IMG/VR virus record: IMGVR_UViG_3300044630_002511 | Span: 1-34,911 of that record | DNA length: 34,911 nucleotides | From: a virus | Strand: one strand, 5' to 3' | The notes under the pieces: generated by a model | Database searches by the model: none | Seen by the model: only the letters and a program-made list of their open reading frames with translations | Told to the model about the DNA's origin: nothing | Program-made: the position numbers and the translations under genes | Part shown: positions 15,273 through 22,887 of the stretch, in pieces | Layout of the letters: every line of letters begins with the position of its first letter | How positions within the stretch are numbered: the first letter of the stretch is position 1

Positions 15273-16128
15273 CGAAATTTATATAGTGTCTATTTTGTAA
15301 TAAACCCATGATTAAGCTATCAATTGTGTCTTTGAATTGAAAATCAGTGGCACTGCAAAACTTTTCAGTGCTCAGTTCAAAATCATACGCTAATGCATCA
15401 TTGGGTAGTTCTATTATAGTAGAGTTGGTTGCATTTGCAACAGCATTAGCAATTGCACCTACTGTACTATTGAATGATGCTAAATTATACTGACCTGGTG
15501 CAACATCAGTATCTATTAACATGTTTAATGCTCTAGTAACATCATTTATACCTAGAATTGCACGACGGATTTGAATGTTCTTTACTTTGACTGTGTTAGA
15601 TTCAATAGCCGACTTAACCATAGAATTAATCATAAGGTCATTCCGAGTGTTTGGACTAGCACCGTTTACTGTACCAAATCTTAATCCTACAATGTTTTTA
15701 CCTTCACCGATATACTTGTTAGCGATAAGATCAACTGTGATTTTTTGCAAGTCATAGTGATTCAATACATTGAAATTTATGTCAGAATTTTCATATGAAA
15801 TGCCCGTTGTCTTACCATAAACACTGGCACTTGAGGCATATATTAGTTTTTGATTAGGCTTTAATTTCTCGCACAAATTTCTAAAGTAATCAACATTGTT
15901 TATCCAAGACCTTACTGGACTATATTCACACACAGGGACGCTACTATGCCCTGCTAAACAAACTATAACATCAGATTCAGATGGGTCGAAAGTGTTGTAG
16001 TTTTGTCCAGTAGAATAACCTAGATTGGCATTGAACAAACACAGATCCACACTGTGTATTTCATGTGTAGTACCGTGGTAGAACGATGATCCTATGTATC
16101 CGTTTCCACCTATCAACAATACTTTCAT
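15229..16128 (-). CDS. NAD(P)-dependent sugar epimerase/dehydratase (extended SDR)
   Basis: 299 residues. Rossmann motif GGNGYIGSS near 8-16, strand YASSASVYG near 97-105, catalytic Tyr/Lys pair in YDLQKITVD, and a later LRFGTVNG segment that follows the family pattern (R.FNVYG). It acts on a nucleotide-activated sugar; the exact chemistry (4-epimerase, dehydratase or reductase) cannot be read. It is ATGA-coupled to the preceding small Cys-motif gene and overlaps the C-methyltransferase by 32-44 bases, so epimerase, methyltransferase and transferase form one cassette, probably for a branched deoxysugar. Confidence 0.82.
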   Translation of the reverse strand: MKVLLIGGNGYIGSSFYHGTTHEIHSVDLCLFNANLGYSTGQNYNTFDPSESDVIVCLAGHSSVPVCEYSPVRSWINNVDYFRNLCEKLKPNQKLIYASSASVYGKTTGISYENSDINFNVLNHYDLQKITVDLIANKYIGEGKNIVGLRFGTVNGASPNTRNDLMINSMVKSAIESNTVKVKNIQIRRAILGINDVTRALNMLIDTDVAPGQYNLASFNSTVGAIANAVANATNSTIIELPNDALAYDFELSTEKFCSATDFQFKDTIDSLIMGLLQNRHYINFDVRDNDRTFQYYLS

Positions 16129-16427
16129 TCGTCTTCCGCAATCGGCAGTCCATTACTGTGTTTATCTGTAGTCTTTTCAACATCTTGAAACAAACGTTTT
16201 TCTTGTGCAGTTCGTTCTTTGAATATCTTACGTGGGTTTCCGCACATCATACAACCCGGTTGTCCACAATCCATTGCATGATGTTTTGCTAAACGATGCG
16301 GTTCTTTTATTGCTTTGTCTTTGTTAGATAGACCATGCTGTTTTGCAATTTGTAATTGCTTCCTCACTGCAACTTCATCTTTATACCTGCGCTTAGAGTT
16401 TAGAAATTTTGCAAGTTCGTTAGCCAT
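16125..16427 (-). CDS. Small protein with Cys-rich CGNPRK motif
   Basis: 100 residues, strongly basic in the first half and acidic at the end. The core HHAMDCGQPGCMMCGNPRK (near 49-67) holds three Cys (C54, C59, C62) and two His that could form a zinc or Fe-S site. I recall similar CGNPR-containing small proteins in phages and bacteria but know no function. It overlaps the iscU 3' end by 8 bases and the epimerase by ATGA. Its position directly behind IscU raises the possibility that its Cys motif receives a cluster; this is inference only. Confidence 0.72.
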   Translation of the reverse strand: MANELAKFLNSKRRYKDEVAVRKQLQIAKQHGLSNKDKAIKEPHRLAKHHAMDCGQPGCMMCGNPRKIFKERTAQEKRLFQDVEKTTDKHSNGLPIAEDE

Positions 16428-16803
16428 TGTGTTTCTTTCTATAGTCTTCTACTGCTGCCTTTATGGCATCTTCGGCAAGGATCGAGCAGTGGATTTTGAC
16501 CGGGGGGAGACTGAGTTCTTCCGCGATTTGTGAGTTTCTAATTGTTGCAGCCTGGTCGAGGGTCTTTCCTTTAACCCATTCTGTGACAAGACTTGAGCTA
16601 GCAATCGCTGACCCGCACCCATACGTTTTAAATCTAGCATCTGTTATAACTCCTGTAGATTCATCTACTTTAATTTGTAATTTCATTACGTCCCCGCAAG
16701 CAGGGGCGCCGACCATTCCAGTTCCTACACTGTCGTCAATCTCAAACTTACCCACATTTCGTGGATTTTCATAGTGGTCAACTACTTGTGCGCTATAAGA
16801 CAT
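16420..16803 (-). CDS. iscU: Iron-sulfur cluster scaffold IscU
   Basis: 127 residues, the length of cellular IscU. All ligands are in place: C36 (GAPACGDVM) with D38, C63 (TYGCGSAIASSS), H105 and C106 (VKIHCSILAEDAIKAA). The HscA-chaperone recognition motif LPPVK is intact at 99-103. It should assemble [2Fe-2S] clusters with a host cysteine desulfurase and hand them on through host HscA/HscB. Shine-Dalgarno AAAGGAG lies upstream of the ATG, preceded by an ACTAAATAC box (16822-16830). No IscS, IscA or ferredoxin gene is visible nearby. Customers within the window could be the radical SAM enzyme or the adjacent Cys-motif protein. Confidence 0.95.
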   Translation of the reverse strand: MSYSAQVVDHYENPRNVGKFEIDDSVGTGMVGAPACGDVMKLQIKVDESTGVITDARFKTYGCGSAIASSSLVTEWVKGKTLDQAATIRNSQIAEELSLPPVKIHCSILAEDAIKAAVEDYRKKHNG

Positions 16804-16821
16804 TTCATGATCTCCTTTACT

Positions 16822-16830
16822 GTATTTAGT
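16822..16830 (-). promoter_or_regulatory. ACTAAATAC box before iscU
   Basis: Minus-strand ACTAAATAC followed by AGTAAAGGAGATC and the iscU ATG. It shares the TAAATAC core and the box-to-Shine-Dalgarno spacing with the metK, desaturase and PAAR boxes. Confidence 0.4.
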
Positions 16831-17392
16831 AAACGTTAGGATCAGGTTGTATAACTACCCAGCCCAAAGTTAGTAAGTCTGCCCGAATTTCATCTGTTAC
16901 TTGACTTTCGGGAACATACTTGTTTTTACGATGGTTGTATCCTTCTTGTTGTGCAGGAGTAAGTTCGTTGTATTCTTCATCATTCAATATGTTAGTGATT
17001 CCAGAACAATACCAATTGATGTAGTCACCCTCTTCACGCATGTTAGCGATTATGCCGCCAGCACTGCGCCAACTAGCACTCCATGTTTGACCTTGTAATA
17101 ATGGCCATACATCATTCTTTGTGAAATCGTTATTGCAGATTGCGGCATACAAGTTTTGTGCGTATACTTCACTAGCTTTCGCTTTGTCGCAAATCCACTT
17201 ACAAGAACGAAGGTCATACTCCATATTGTTCTTACGCCATTCGTCAGTTTGTTCTAACTCGCGGCGTTGTTCTTCCCAAGATTTGTAGAAGTCGATCATG
17301 CCTTCAGCATCTTCGGCTGTTGTAGTACCTTCTTCTACTTGCTTGAGTTTGTTCTGAATATGAAATGTTCCTCGTTCTGGACTAGAGTTCAT
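16826..17392 (-). CDS. Uncharacterised phage protein
   Basis: 188 residues, acidic and helix-rich, especially residues 1-60 (KLKQVEEGTTTAEDAEGM, EEQRRELEQTDEW). Trp- and Cys-containing core (RSCKWICDKAKASEVYAQNLY, TWSASWRSAGGI, INWYCSG). No recognised domain, signal or membrane segment. The ATG follows the metK stop after 3 bases (TAAATCATG) without a Shine-Dalgarno, which suggests coupling to metK. It ends 22 bases before the iscU ATG, with a TAAATAC box spanning the stop region. Confidence 0.7.
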   Translation of the reverse strand: MNSSPERGTFHIQNKLKQVEEGTTTAEDAEGMIDFYKSWEEQRRELEQTDEWRKNNMEYDLRSCKWICDKAKASEVYAQNLYAAICNNDFTKNDVWPLLQGQTWSASWRSAGGIIANMREEGDYINWYCSGITNILNDEEYNELTPAQQEGYNHRKNKYVPESQVTDEIRADLLTLGWVVIQPDPNVY

Positions 17393-17395
17393 GAT

Positions 17396-18496
17396 TTAGA
17401 ATAGATTTATTTCTTCCCAAGGAAGATTTGGTTTACCAAAATGACCGTAGTTAGTGGTTTTACTATATATGGGCCTAAATAAATCAAAACGATCAATGAT
17501 ACCTTTAGGCGTCAAATCAACATTATCTTGAACCCACTTTGTCAAGTCTCGACCTTGTGCCGCATCCGCTGTTTCAATGTAAAAGCTCATAGGTTGTGCT
17601 AAGCCAATTGCATAACTAATTTGCACAGTTGCCCAATCTGCTTTGCCGCTAGCTACGATGTTCTTAGCAATGTAACGCATCATATAGGCCGCTGATCTAT
17701 CCACTTTCGTAGGATCTTTACCACTGAATGCGCCGCCACCATGAGGGCTATAACCACCGTAAGTGTCTACAATGATTTTGCGACCAGTGAGCCCAGTATC
17801 ACCATCAGGACCACCAATAACGAAACGACCAGTAGGATTAATAAAAAATTCAGTATCATTGTCTAGATATTCTCTAGGTAAGATTGCACGAATAACTTCT
17901 TTGATTGCTACACGTAATGCGTTGATATCAACATCATCAGTGTGTTGAGTAGAGCAAACAACTTTGGCAATACGTTTTGGTTTGCCGTTATCATCATATT
18001 CAAATGTTACTTGACTCTTAGCGTCAGGACCTAAGCAAGTCATCGTGCCATTCTTGCGCAATTCTGTTAGTTTTTCAACGATACGATGCGACCAATAGAT
18101 AGCACTTGGCATGTAACTCTCAGTCTCGGCGCAAGCGTATCCAAACATTAAACCCTGATCTCCTGCACCAAAGTTATCTGTACCTAAAGCAATGTCAGCA
18201 CTTTGACCGTGCAATAGGTTAGTAACTTTTAATTTTCTCCAATCGAATCCTTCTTGTTCATAGCCAATAAGTTTTACAACTCGGCGAATCGCACTATCAA
18301 CTTGAAGATCGTGTAATGCACCCTTGTACTCACCTGCGACAACAACATGATTGGTGGTAACCAATGTTTCACATGCACATCTCTGTGCAGGATCTCGGCT
18401 TTCCATAATCAAATCTAAAATAGCATCACTAATAGCGTCTGCTACTTTGTCTGGATGTCCCTCGCTCACACTTTCACTTGTAAATAAATAACTCAT
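17396..18496 (-). CDS. metK: S-adenosylmethionine synthetase
   Basis: 366 residues (E. coli MetK 384). Signature motifs: SEGHPDKVADAISDAILD near 12-29, GAGDQGLMFGYAC near 112-124, and the P-loop-like GGGAFSGKDPTKVDRSAAY near 249-267. It makes SAM from methionine and ATP. The window also encodes a radical SAM enzyme and at least four methyltransferase domains, so a phage SAM supply is coherent. Shine-Dalgarno AAGGAAA sits before the ATG, and an AGTAAATAC box lies just upstream (18512-18520). It begins 36 bases after the membrane-protein gene, so it may be transcribed both from upstream and from this box. Confidence 0.96.
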   Translation of the reverse strand: MSYLFTSESVSEGHPDKVADAISDAILDLIMESRDPAQRCACETLVTTNHVVVAGEYKGALHDLQVDSAIRRVVKLIGYEQEGFDWRKLKVTNLLHGQSADIALGTDNFGAGDQGLMFGYACAETESYMPSAIYWSHRIVEKLTELRKNGTMTCLGPDAKSQVTFEYDDNGKPKRIAKVVCSTQHTDDVDINALRVAIKEVIRAILPREYLDNDTEFFINPTGRFVIGGPDGDTGLTGRKIIVDTYGGYSPHGGGAFSGKDPTKVDRSAAYMMRYIAKNIVASGKADWATVQISYAIGLAQPMSFYIETADAAQGRDLTKWVQDNVDLTPKGIIDRFDLFRPIYSKTTNYGHFGKPNLPWEEINLF

Positions 18497-18511
18497 ACTT
18501 TTCCTTAGTGA

Positions 18512-18521
18512 AGTATTTACT
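18512..18521 (-). promoter_or_regulatory. AGTAAATAC box before metK
   Basis: Minus-strand AGTAAATAC about 15 bases before the metK ATG, with Shine-Dalgarno AAGGAAA between them. It falls in the 35-base gap between the membrane-protein gene and metK, so it could give metK a start of its own. Confidence 0.4.
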
Positions 18522-18531
18522 GATGGTTAGA

Positions 18532-18843
18532 TCACTTGAAAAATATCAATGCCATTGCAGTTGCTTGCAACAAGAAACCTACACCAATCGTAATGATGTT
18601 AAGCAAATCTCTGGTCAACACTGCTTTGAAGAACAATAAGCCAAGCGTAGTCCAAATCATCAGCACTAGATCCACTGCAGGTGGTTTATCAGTTAAGCCG
18701 GTCATTAGAGCAAAAAATGACGGGATAGTTGCACAATGTAGTGAAATGTTCGCTAGCCACCCTAGGGTTTCTGCTGACATTTTACCCAATTTGTTAGCAA
18801 AAAAGTCTTTGATATATTCTATTGTTTGAAGCATGTAGCTCAT
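18532..18843 (-). CDS. Small three-helix membrane protein, candidate holin
   Basis: 103 residues with three predicted membrane helices: about 27-49, 56-74 and 80-102, with a short amphipathic N-terminus (residues 5-22) carrying Lys residues. Size, three-TM topology and ATGA coupling to the SleB-type endolysin immediately upstream are what one expects of a class I holin. I do not recognise a named holin family, so the function is inferred from context. An alternative is a phage membrane protein unrelated to lysis. Confidence 0.68.
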   Translation of the reverse strand: MSYMLQTIEYIKDFFANKLGKMSAETLGWLANISLHCATIPSFFALMTGLTDKPPAVDLVLMIWTTLGLLFFKAVLTRDLLNIITIGVGFLLQATAMALIFFK

Positions 18844-19406
18844 GATCGTACCTTTGTTTTGTAAAAAATGTGAGTTCCCACTTTAGTAATACGCTCATGC
18901 GGCCAGCGTGGGTTTACATAATCCGCATGATAAAAGAGAGCATCCTGTAAAGAATCCAATCTAAAACCTTCTAACAAGACCTTCTTAGCGACTGCATAGC
19001 TATCAGCATATGAATCTTTATTGATAGGTCTTGTTCTATGTGCGCTGTCACAGTACCAACTAAATTGGCATACTACTTTTTCCATGACAACATTCTTTTG
19101 ATAAACTACTCCGCATACACCTGTACCAAATCGACCATCATCAACTCGGTTCAATGTTACTTGAGCTACTGCAACTTTACCTTCGAATGGTTCATTGCCT
19201 GCTTCTCGGTAAATGTTTAGAGCCAAACATTCTAGTATTCTGTCTACATTCTTTATGTTTACATATGACTTATGTTCTTTGGCGATTCCTAAAATTCCCC
19301 CTGCGTTTGTAGTACTCTGTAGTTTATACGTAGTAACTACATTTACTATTAATAAAATAAAAAACAGACCCAAAAGCCTATTAAATGTTTTTATAGTTGT
19401 TTCCAT
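18840..19406 (-). CDS. SleB-like cell-wall hydrolase, signal-anchored endolysin
   Basis: 188 residues from the ATG at 19406 (the frame opens two codons earlier at a TTG). A single N-terminal membrane segment covers about 9-26 (LLGLFFILLIVNVV), then a SleB/Hydrolase_2 domain with catalytic Glu E68 in NIYREAGNEPFEGKVAVAQ and the conserved VCQFSWYCD near 112-120. SleB-type enzymes are lytic transglycosylases. The uncleaved-looking anchor suggests a signal-anchor-release style endolysin or a periplasm-facing enzyme. Shine-Dalgarno AAGGAAG precedes the ATG, and a near-consensus sigma-70 promoter lies 58 bases further upstream. The gene is coupled to a candidate holin. Confidence 0.85.
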   Translation of the reverse strand: METTIKTFNRLLGLFFILLIVNVVTTYKLQSTTNAGGILGIAKEHKSYVNIKNVDRILECLALNIYREAGNEPFEGKVAVAQVTLNRVDDGRFGTGVCGVVYQKNVVMEKVVCQFSWYCDSAHRTRPINKDSYADSYAVAKKVLLEGFRLDSLQDALFYHADYVNPRWPHERITKVGTHIFYKTKVRS

Positions 19407-19429
19407 TTTCAACTTCCTTTCTTAAAAGA

Positions 19430-19444
19430 TACCTAGAGTAGGTA
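19430..19444 (-). promoter_or_regulatory. Short hairpin in the endolysin leader
   Basis: Perfect 6-bp inverted repeat TACCTA-CTC-TAGGTA, a tight stem-loop between the predicted start site (about 19457) and the Shine-Dalgarno of the SleB-type gene. Not followed by a U-run. May stabilise the mRNA or tune translation. Confidence 0.4.
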
Positions 19445-19463
19445 AAAATACTTAGATGCTACA

Positions 19464-19492
19464 AGTATAGCACCAAAACGAATTTGTATCAA
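19464..19492 (-). promoter_or_regulatory. Near-consensus sigma-70 promoter for the endolysin gene
   Basis: Minus strand: -35 TTGATA (19492 to 19487), exactly 17-base spacer, -10 TATACT (19469 to 19464). Each hexamer matches the consensus at five of six positions. It sits in the 93-base gap between the virion-protein stop and the endolysin ATG and would give a leader of about 50 bases. This implies that host RNA polymerase alone can transcribe the lysis and metK-iscU genes. Confidence 0.65.
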
Positions 19493-19505
19493 CAAAAACG
19501 GTTAA

Positions 19506-22500
19506 TTAGTCTATCCAGCAGTCACAATTGCACTTCACGACTTCATTTATAGCTTCCTGTACGTTTAAGGTAGATGGTAATAATACGGAAGATGTATATG
19601 CTGTGTTTAATGTCGCGGGTAACAAGTTTGATTCTTGTGATCCGGCAAGACTTCCTGGAAATTCCGGTGCGCCGGTGTCCAGTGGGCTAGCATCACCAGT
19701 TGGTATTCTTGTCCCTGTTTTGAATATACCAATCGGTTGTAGGTTGTTAGCGAATTTATCATCTGGTGAAAAGTTCTCTGTTGTCCCTGTTTGTAATGAG
19801 TTAGGGTCTGCGGCTGATGAGCCGAATAATGCAGGTCCTGTGCCATTGTTGTTTGGCCCTAATAAGCTAGTATTATTGGGGTCTGCTGTACTTGATTGAA
19901 CCAATGTGCCAATTGCTGGAACTTCGTTTATTGCAGTGACACTGGCTGTCTTCATGAATAGGTTTGTGTTTGGATCAAAGTAACCTTGAGGACTAGGCGA
20001 TGTCACATTACCAGTTTCATTATCAATTTGTAACATTAAGCTAGGCAAAGTAAACATAGTAGTTGGTGCAGTAGAATCACCGTTTATGCCATTCACTGAT
20101 ACACCGGCTTTTGATGTAGGGGTAGTTCCATTAGAAATTAAAACAGGTGCGACTGCAGGATTAGGTTGATCGGGAATAGAGGTATCGCTTGTTATACCAA
20201 GTTCTTGCAACTTTACTTGATTTCTGATTTGTCTACCCAATGCAATAATACTTTGGCCGCCGATAATAGCTAGATTAGCAATTGCTTCTAGTGTCTGACC
20301 ATACATATGAGGATATGTGTTAGTCGTAAAATTAGTCATAGAATCAACGAATGTTATCTGAGATGTTGGACTTAGATTTAACCAAGTATCTCTAATCTCA
20401 GCAACTGGTGAAATTCCATGATATCTAGCTCTTTGCTCAACTAATAATTGATTGCCAAACACATTATATACTGTGTTTAGTTTATTAATATCTGTTACTT
20501 TGGTTGTGCTTATTGAAGTAATCTCATCGTTAGCTTGTGTAATATATGCACTAACTACAGTGTTCATTCCAGGCCAGCCTGCAGTACCACTTGCTGTATT
20601 TGTTCCACCTGTTGCGATACTGCCATCAACTGCTACTGCTAATGTTGCAGTAGGAGGACATTGTATTATTGCAGTAGGTATAGTTCCAGTAGGAGTTCCT
20701 GCTGATGTTAATGTAACAGATGTGACTCTACCAAAAGTAGATATATTAGTAGGATCAGTTCCAATGGTACATGTTGCAGTTGCTCCCGAACCACCTGCTA
20801 TAGCAATAGTTGGTGCTGCCGAAGTACCTCTACCATATCCACCGCCTGCATCAGTTATTGTCACACCAGTTATAGTGTAGGTAGGACCGGCTGCGGTGGT
20901 ATATTGAACAGATAGTGTGGCACCTTCCCATGTAGTGGCAAGATACAATTGATTATAGATGTTAGATAACTTAGTCGTCTGGGCTGCAAGTATGTTCTTT
21001 TGTAGTTCATTCCAACTATAAGGTAGCCCTGACATACATCCAAAGAAATCGCTCATTGTATAAGTGCCTTCTGGACCGCTACCTAATGCGACTTTATCAT
21101 AAGTTTGCTGTGCAAGTGTTGTGTTGGTTGGAACATCAGTACCATTAACTAAATTCAAACCTACGTTACTTACTTCTATTGATGCAGCCACTTGTGCAAA
21201 TTTTTCAAAGCTAATATTTCTGATGTTAGGGATTTGAAGCATACTGAATGCAAATGCACCTGATGCTACACCAATGTCATCAGGTACCGCTTCTTGTAAG
21301 TATGAATTAAACCCAATAGGTAATATTTGAATGTTTGTTGTTATGTTGCCTATTGGTGGAGTACCAAACGGAGTGTTAGTTCCTATTTGTTTCGTTAAGT
21401 TAGGATTATTCAACCTAGAACTTACACCACCTTCTTCATATATAGGATAATACGTTTTGCTATTAGTAGGATTAGCAGTCGTGTTATACATCGGAACTGT
21501 CATTGATGCGTAACTGTTAGGGAACATCTTCTTCACATCTAACAAATCTGCTAGTGTTGTTAGACCTTTTGTTTTACAATTTAATGGAACTACAATGTCT
21601 ATTAAGTCTATACCTACTATAACTAAAAACGAACCGTATATCTGTTGTTCTTGTTGTTTTGTTACTGAAGTTATCTCACCTGAAGCGATACCCAATGCCT
21701 CATCAGGCGTCATGCCGGCTGACAATAACGCTAATGTCAATGACTGTGTTAATGCGTTGTACTTGTATATTGATTGCAACAAGGTAGAAGGTAAACCAAA
21801 CTTATTAAGCTTACTCAAGTCTATGACTTTACCCAATGTGACACAATCACGCCCAAATGTTGCTGTTGATAAATTCACACCAGTGATATCACCACTAGTG
21901 AGGTCGTTCATGTTACTGTATGTGCCTTTTAAGAAAGTAATGCTTCTACCTGCAATATTTATAAAAGGGTTATTAGATTCGATAAAGCCCTGTGCATTCA
22001 TAAATGAACTTACAAAGTCTTTATACTCTACAGTGGAGCTACTTGGAATGCCGTTCCAGTTATATTCGTTCCATGCTTGTAATGCATAGTTGCGCAAGAA
22101 TCCCCATTGAGTCACTGAGCCGTTTGCGTTAGTTAAGTCGTAGGGTAACCAACTAGCTTCTTGACCTTGACCTTCATCGTTATTTGGATAGTCAGGGTTT
22201 ACATCATTAGCGTACCCACTAGTCGCCGGTGTTCCGTTATCAGTCCACAAACTGCTAGGATCAGTTGCAGCATATGTAGGTGGTTTACTATTTCCTAATG
22301 CTGGACATACATCAATACCTATGCTAATCAAATCATCGTAGACTGATGTACCTGCGGGTGTCGTAGTTACTTGGCCCCTAGTATATGCATCATTAATTGC
22401 ATATGTTAAAAGATTCAAACATGTATTAGCAACTACTGTGCCGGGAGTGTAAGTTGCGTTTACTTTACTTACACCCATATAGGATGCTGCCACGGGATTT

Positions 22501-22574
22501 ATCTGAAATCCAGTGTTGTTGATTAGTGATCCAATTGCGTTAACGCCTAGAGGAGATTGTTTAGGTGAGGTCAT
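19506..22574 (-). CDS. Large virion (tail/baseplate-associated) structural protein
   Basis: 1022 residues from the ATG at 22574, which overlaps the PAAR stop by ATGA; a TTG two codons earlier would be less well placed. Rich in Thr, Asn, Ser, Gly and Pro, with no enzymatic motif found. Around residues 580-650 there is a Gly/Thr/Ala beta-type module (VTITDAGGGYG, IAIAGGSGATATCTI) of a kind that recurs in phage adhesins and tail fibres. The C-terminus ends with Cys residues (VVKCNCDCWID) that might bind metal. Co-translation with the PAAR spike tip points to the tail tip or baseplate. Specific identity is not established. Confidence 0.75.
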   Translation of the reverse strand: MTSPKQSPLGVNAIGSLINNTGFQINPVAASYMGVSKVNATYTPGTVVANTCLNLLTYAINDAYTRGQVTTTPAGTSVYDDLISIGIDVCPALGNSKPPTYAATDPSSLWTDNGTPATSGYANDVNPDYPNNDEGQGQEASWLPYDLTNANGSVTQWGFLRNYALQAWNEYNWNGIPSSSTVEYKDFVSSFMNAQGFIESNNPFINIAGRSITFLKGTYSNMNDLTSGDITGVNLSTATFGRDCVTLGKVIDLSKLNKFGLPSTLLQSIYKYNALTQSLTLALLSAGMTPDEALGIASGEITSVTKQQEQQIYGSFLVIVGIDLIDIVVPLNCKTKGLTTLADLLDVKKMFPNSYASMTVPMYNTTANPTNSKTYYPIYEEGGVSSRLNNPNLTKQIGTNTPFGTPPIGNITTNIQILPIGFNSYLQEAVPDDIGVASGAFAFSMLQIPNIRNISFEKFAQVAASIEVSNVGLNLVNGTDVPTNTTLAQQTYDKVALGSGPEGTYTMSDFFGCMSGLPYSWNELQKNILAAQTTKLSNIYNQLYLATTWEGATLSVQYTTAAGPTYTITGVTITDAGGGYGRGTSAAPTIAIAGGSGATATCTIGTDPTNISTFGRVTSVTLTSAGTPTGTIPTAIIQCPPTATLAVAVDGSIATGGTNTASGTAGWPGMNTVVSAYITQANDEITSISTTKVTDINKLNTVYNVFGNQLLVEQRARYHGISPVAEIRDTWLNLSPTSQITFVDSMTNFTTNTYPHMYGQTLEAIANLAIIGGQSIIALGRQIRNQVKLQELGITSDTSIPDQPNPAVAPVLISNGTTPTSKAGVSVNGINGDSTAPTTMFTLPSLMLQIDNETGNVTSPSPQGYFDPNTNLFMKTASVTAINEVPAIGTLVQSSTADPNNTSLLGPNNNGTGPALFGSSAADPNSLQTGTTENFSPDDKFANNLQPIGIFKTGTRIPTGDASPLDTGAPEFPGSLAGSQESNLLPATLNTAYTSSVLLPSTLNVQEAINEVVKCNCDCWID

Positions 22575-22852
22575 GGGCAAAACACATCAGGGCTTCCTTG
22601 TGCGATGCTATGTCCGCATGAGTTACCTGATCCTACTCTTAACACCGGGACACCCTCTGCAAATACTGTAGGGCTTCCTTGAGTTGTTGTAGCAGCATTG
22701 TGAGGAGGATGGGGTCTTCCAAAAGGAGAGTGTGGAGTTATTTGACTCACATGCAATCCTACTGGAATTCCATTGGCAAAAACAGTGCCGGAACCGCGCA
22801 TTATTGCGCCGCCTGCATTATTTTGGTCACCTTTTCTGCTAAGTTGTGGCAT
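22571..22852 (-). CDS. PAAR-motif spike-tip protein
   Basis: 93 residues, typical length for a PAAR repeat protein that caps the membrane-puncturing spike. Repeated elements GSGTVFANGIPVGLHVS, QGSPTVFAEGVPVLRVG and QGSPDVFCP form the beta-roll, and His/Cys residues (H34, H48, H51, C79, H81) can supply the tip metal site. Shine-Dalgarno AAGGGA precedes the ATG, and an AATAAATAC box (22872-22880) upstream fits a late promoter. It is the first gene of the virion unit and is coupled to the 1022-residue protein. T4 gp5.4 is the functional counterpart. Confidence 0.9.
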   Translation of the reverse strand: MPQLSRKGDQNNAGGAIMRGSGTVFANGIPVGLHVSQITPHSPFGRPHPPHNAATTTQGSPTVFAEGVPVLRVGSGNSCGHSIAQGSPDVFCP

Positions 22853-22871
22853 ATTATCCCTTGTTTATATA

Positions 22872-22887
22872 GTATTTATTATAAATA
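22872..22887 (-). promoter_or_regulatory. AATAAATAC late-type box within an AT palindrome, before PAAR gene
   Basis: The minus strand reads AATAAATAC (22880 to 22872), about 20 bases before the PAAR ATG with Shine-Dalgarno AAGGGA between. It is half of a perfect palindrome TATTTAT-T-ATAAATA (22873-22887), whose other half is an exact TATAAATA facing the + strand, where no gene follows. Likely the late promoter of the virion unit. Confidence 0.45.

Noticed and set aside
19528-20880. Long + strand frames opposite the 1022-residue virion protein
   Set aside because: Antisense to a Thr/Gly/Ala-rich gene, which naturally creates open Val/Pro/Ser-rich shadow frames; no start signals.
21956-21963. 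Exact TATAAATA on the minus strand inside the virion gene
   Set aside because: It is within coding sequence (around the INIA residues) with no start codon or gene beginning just downstream.
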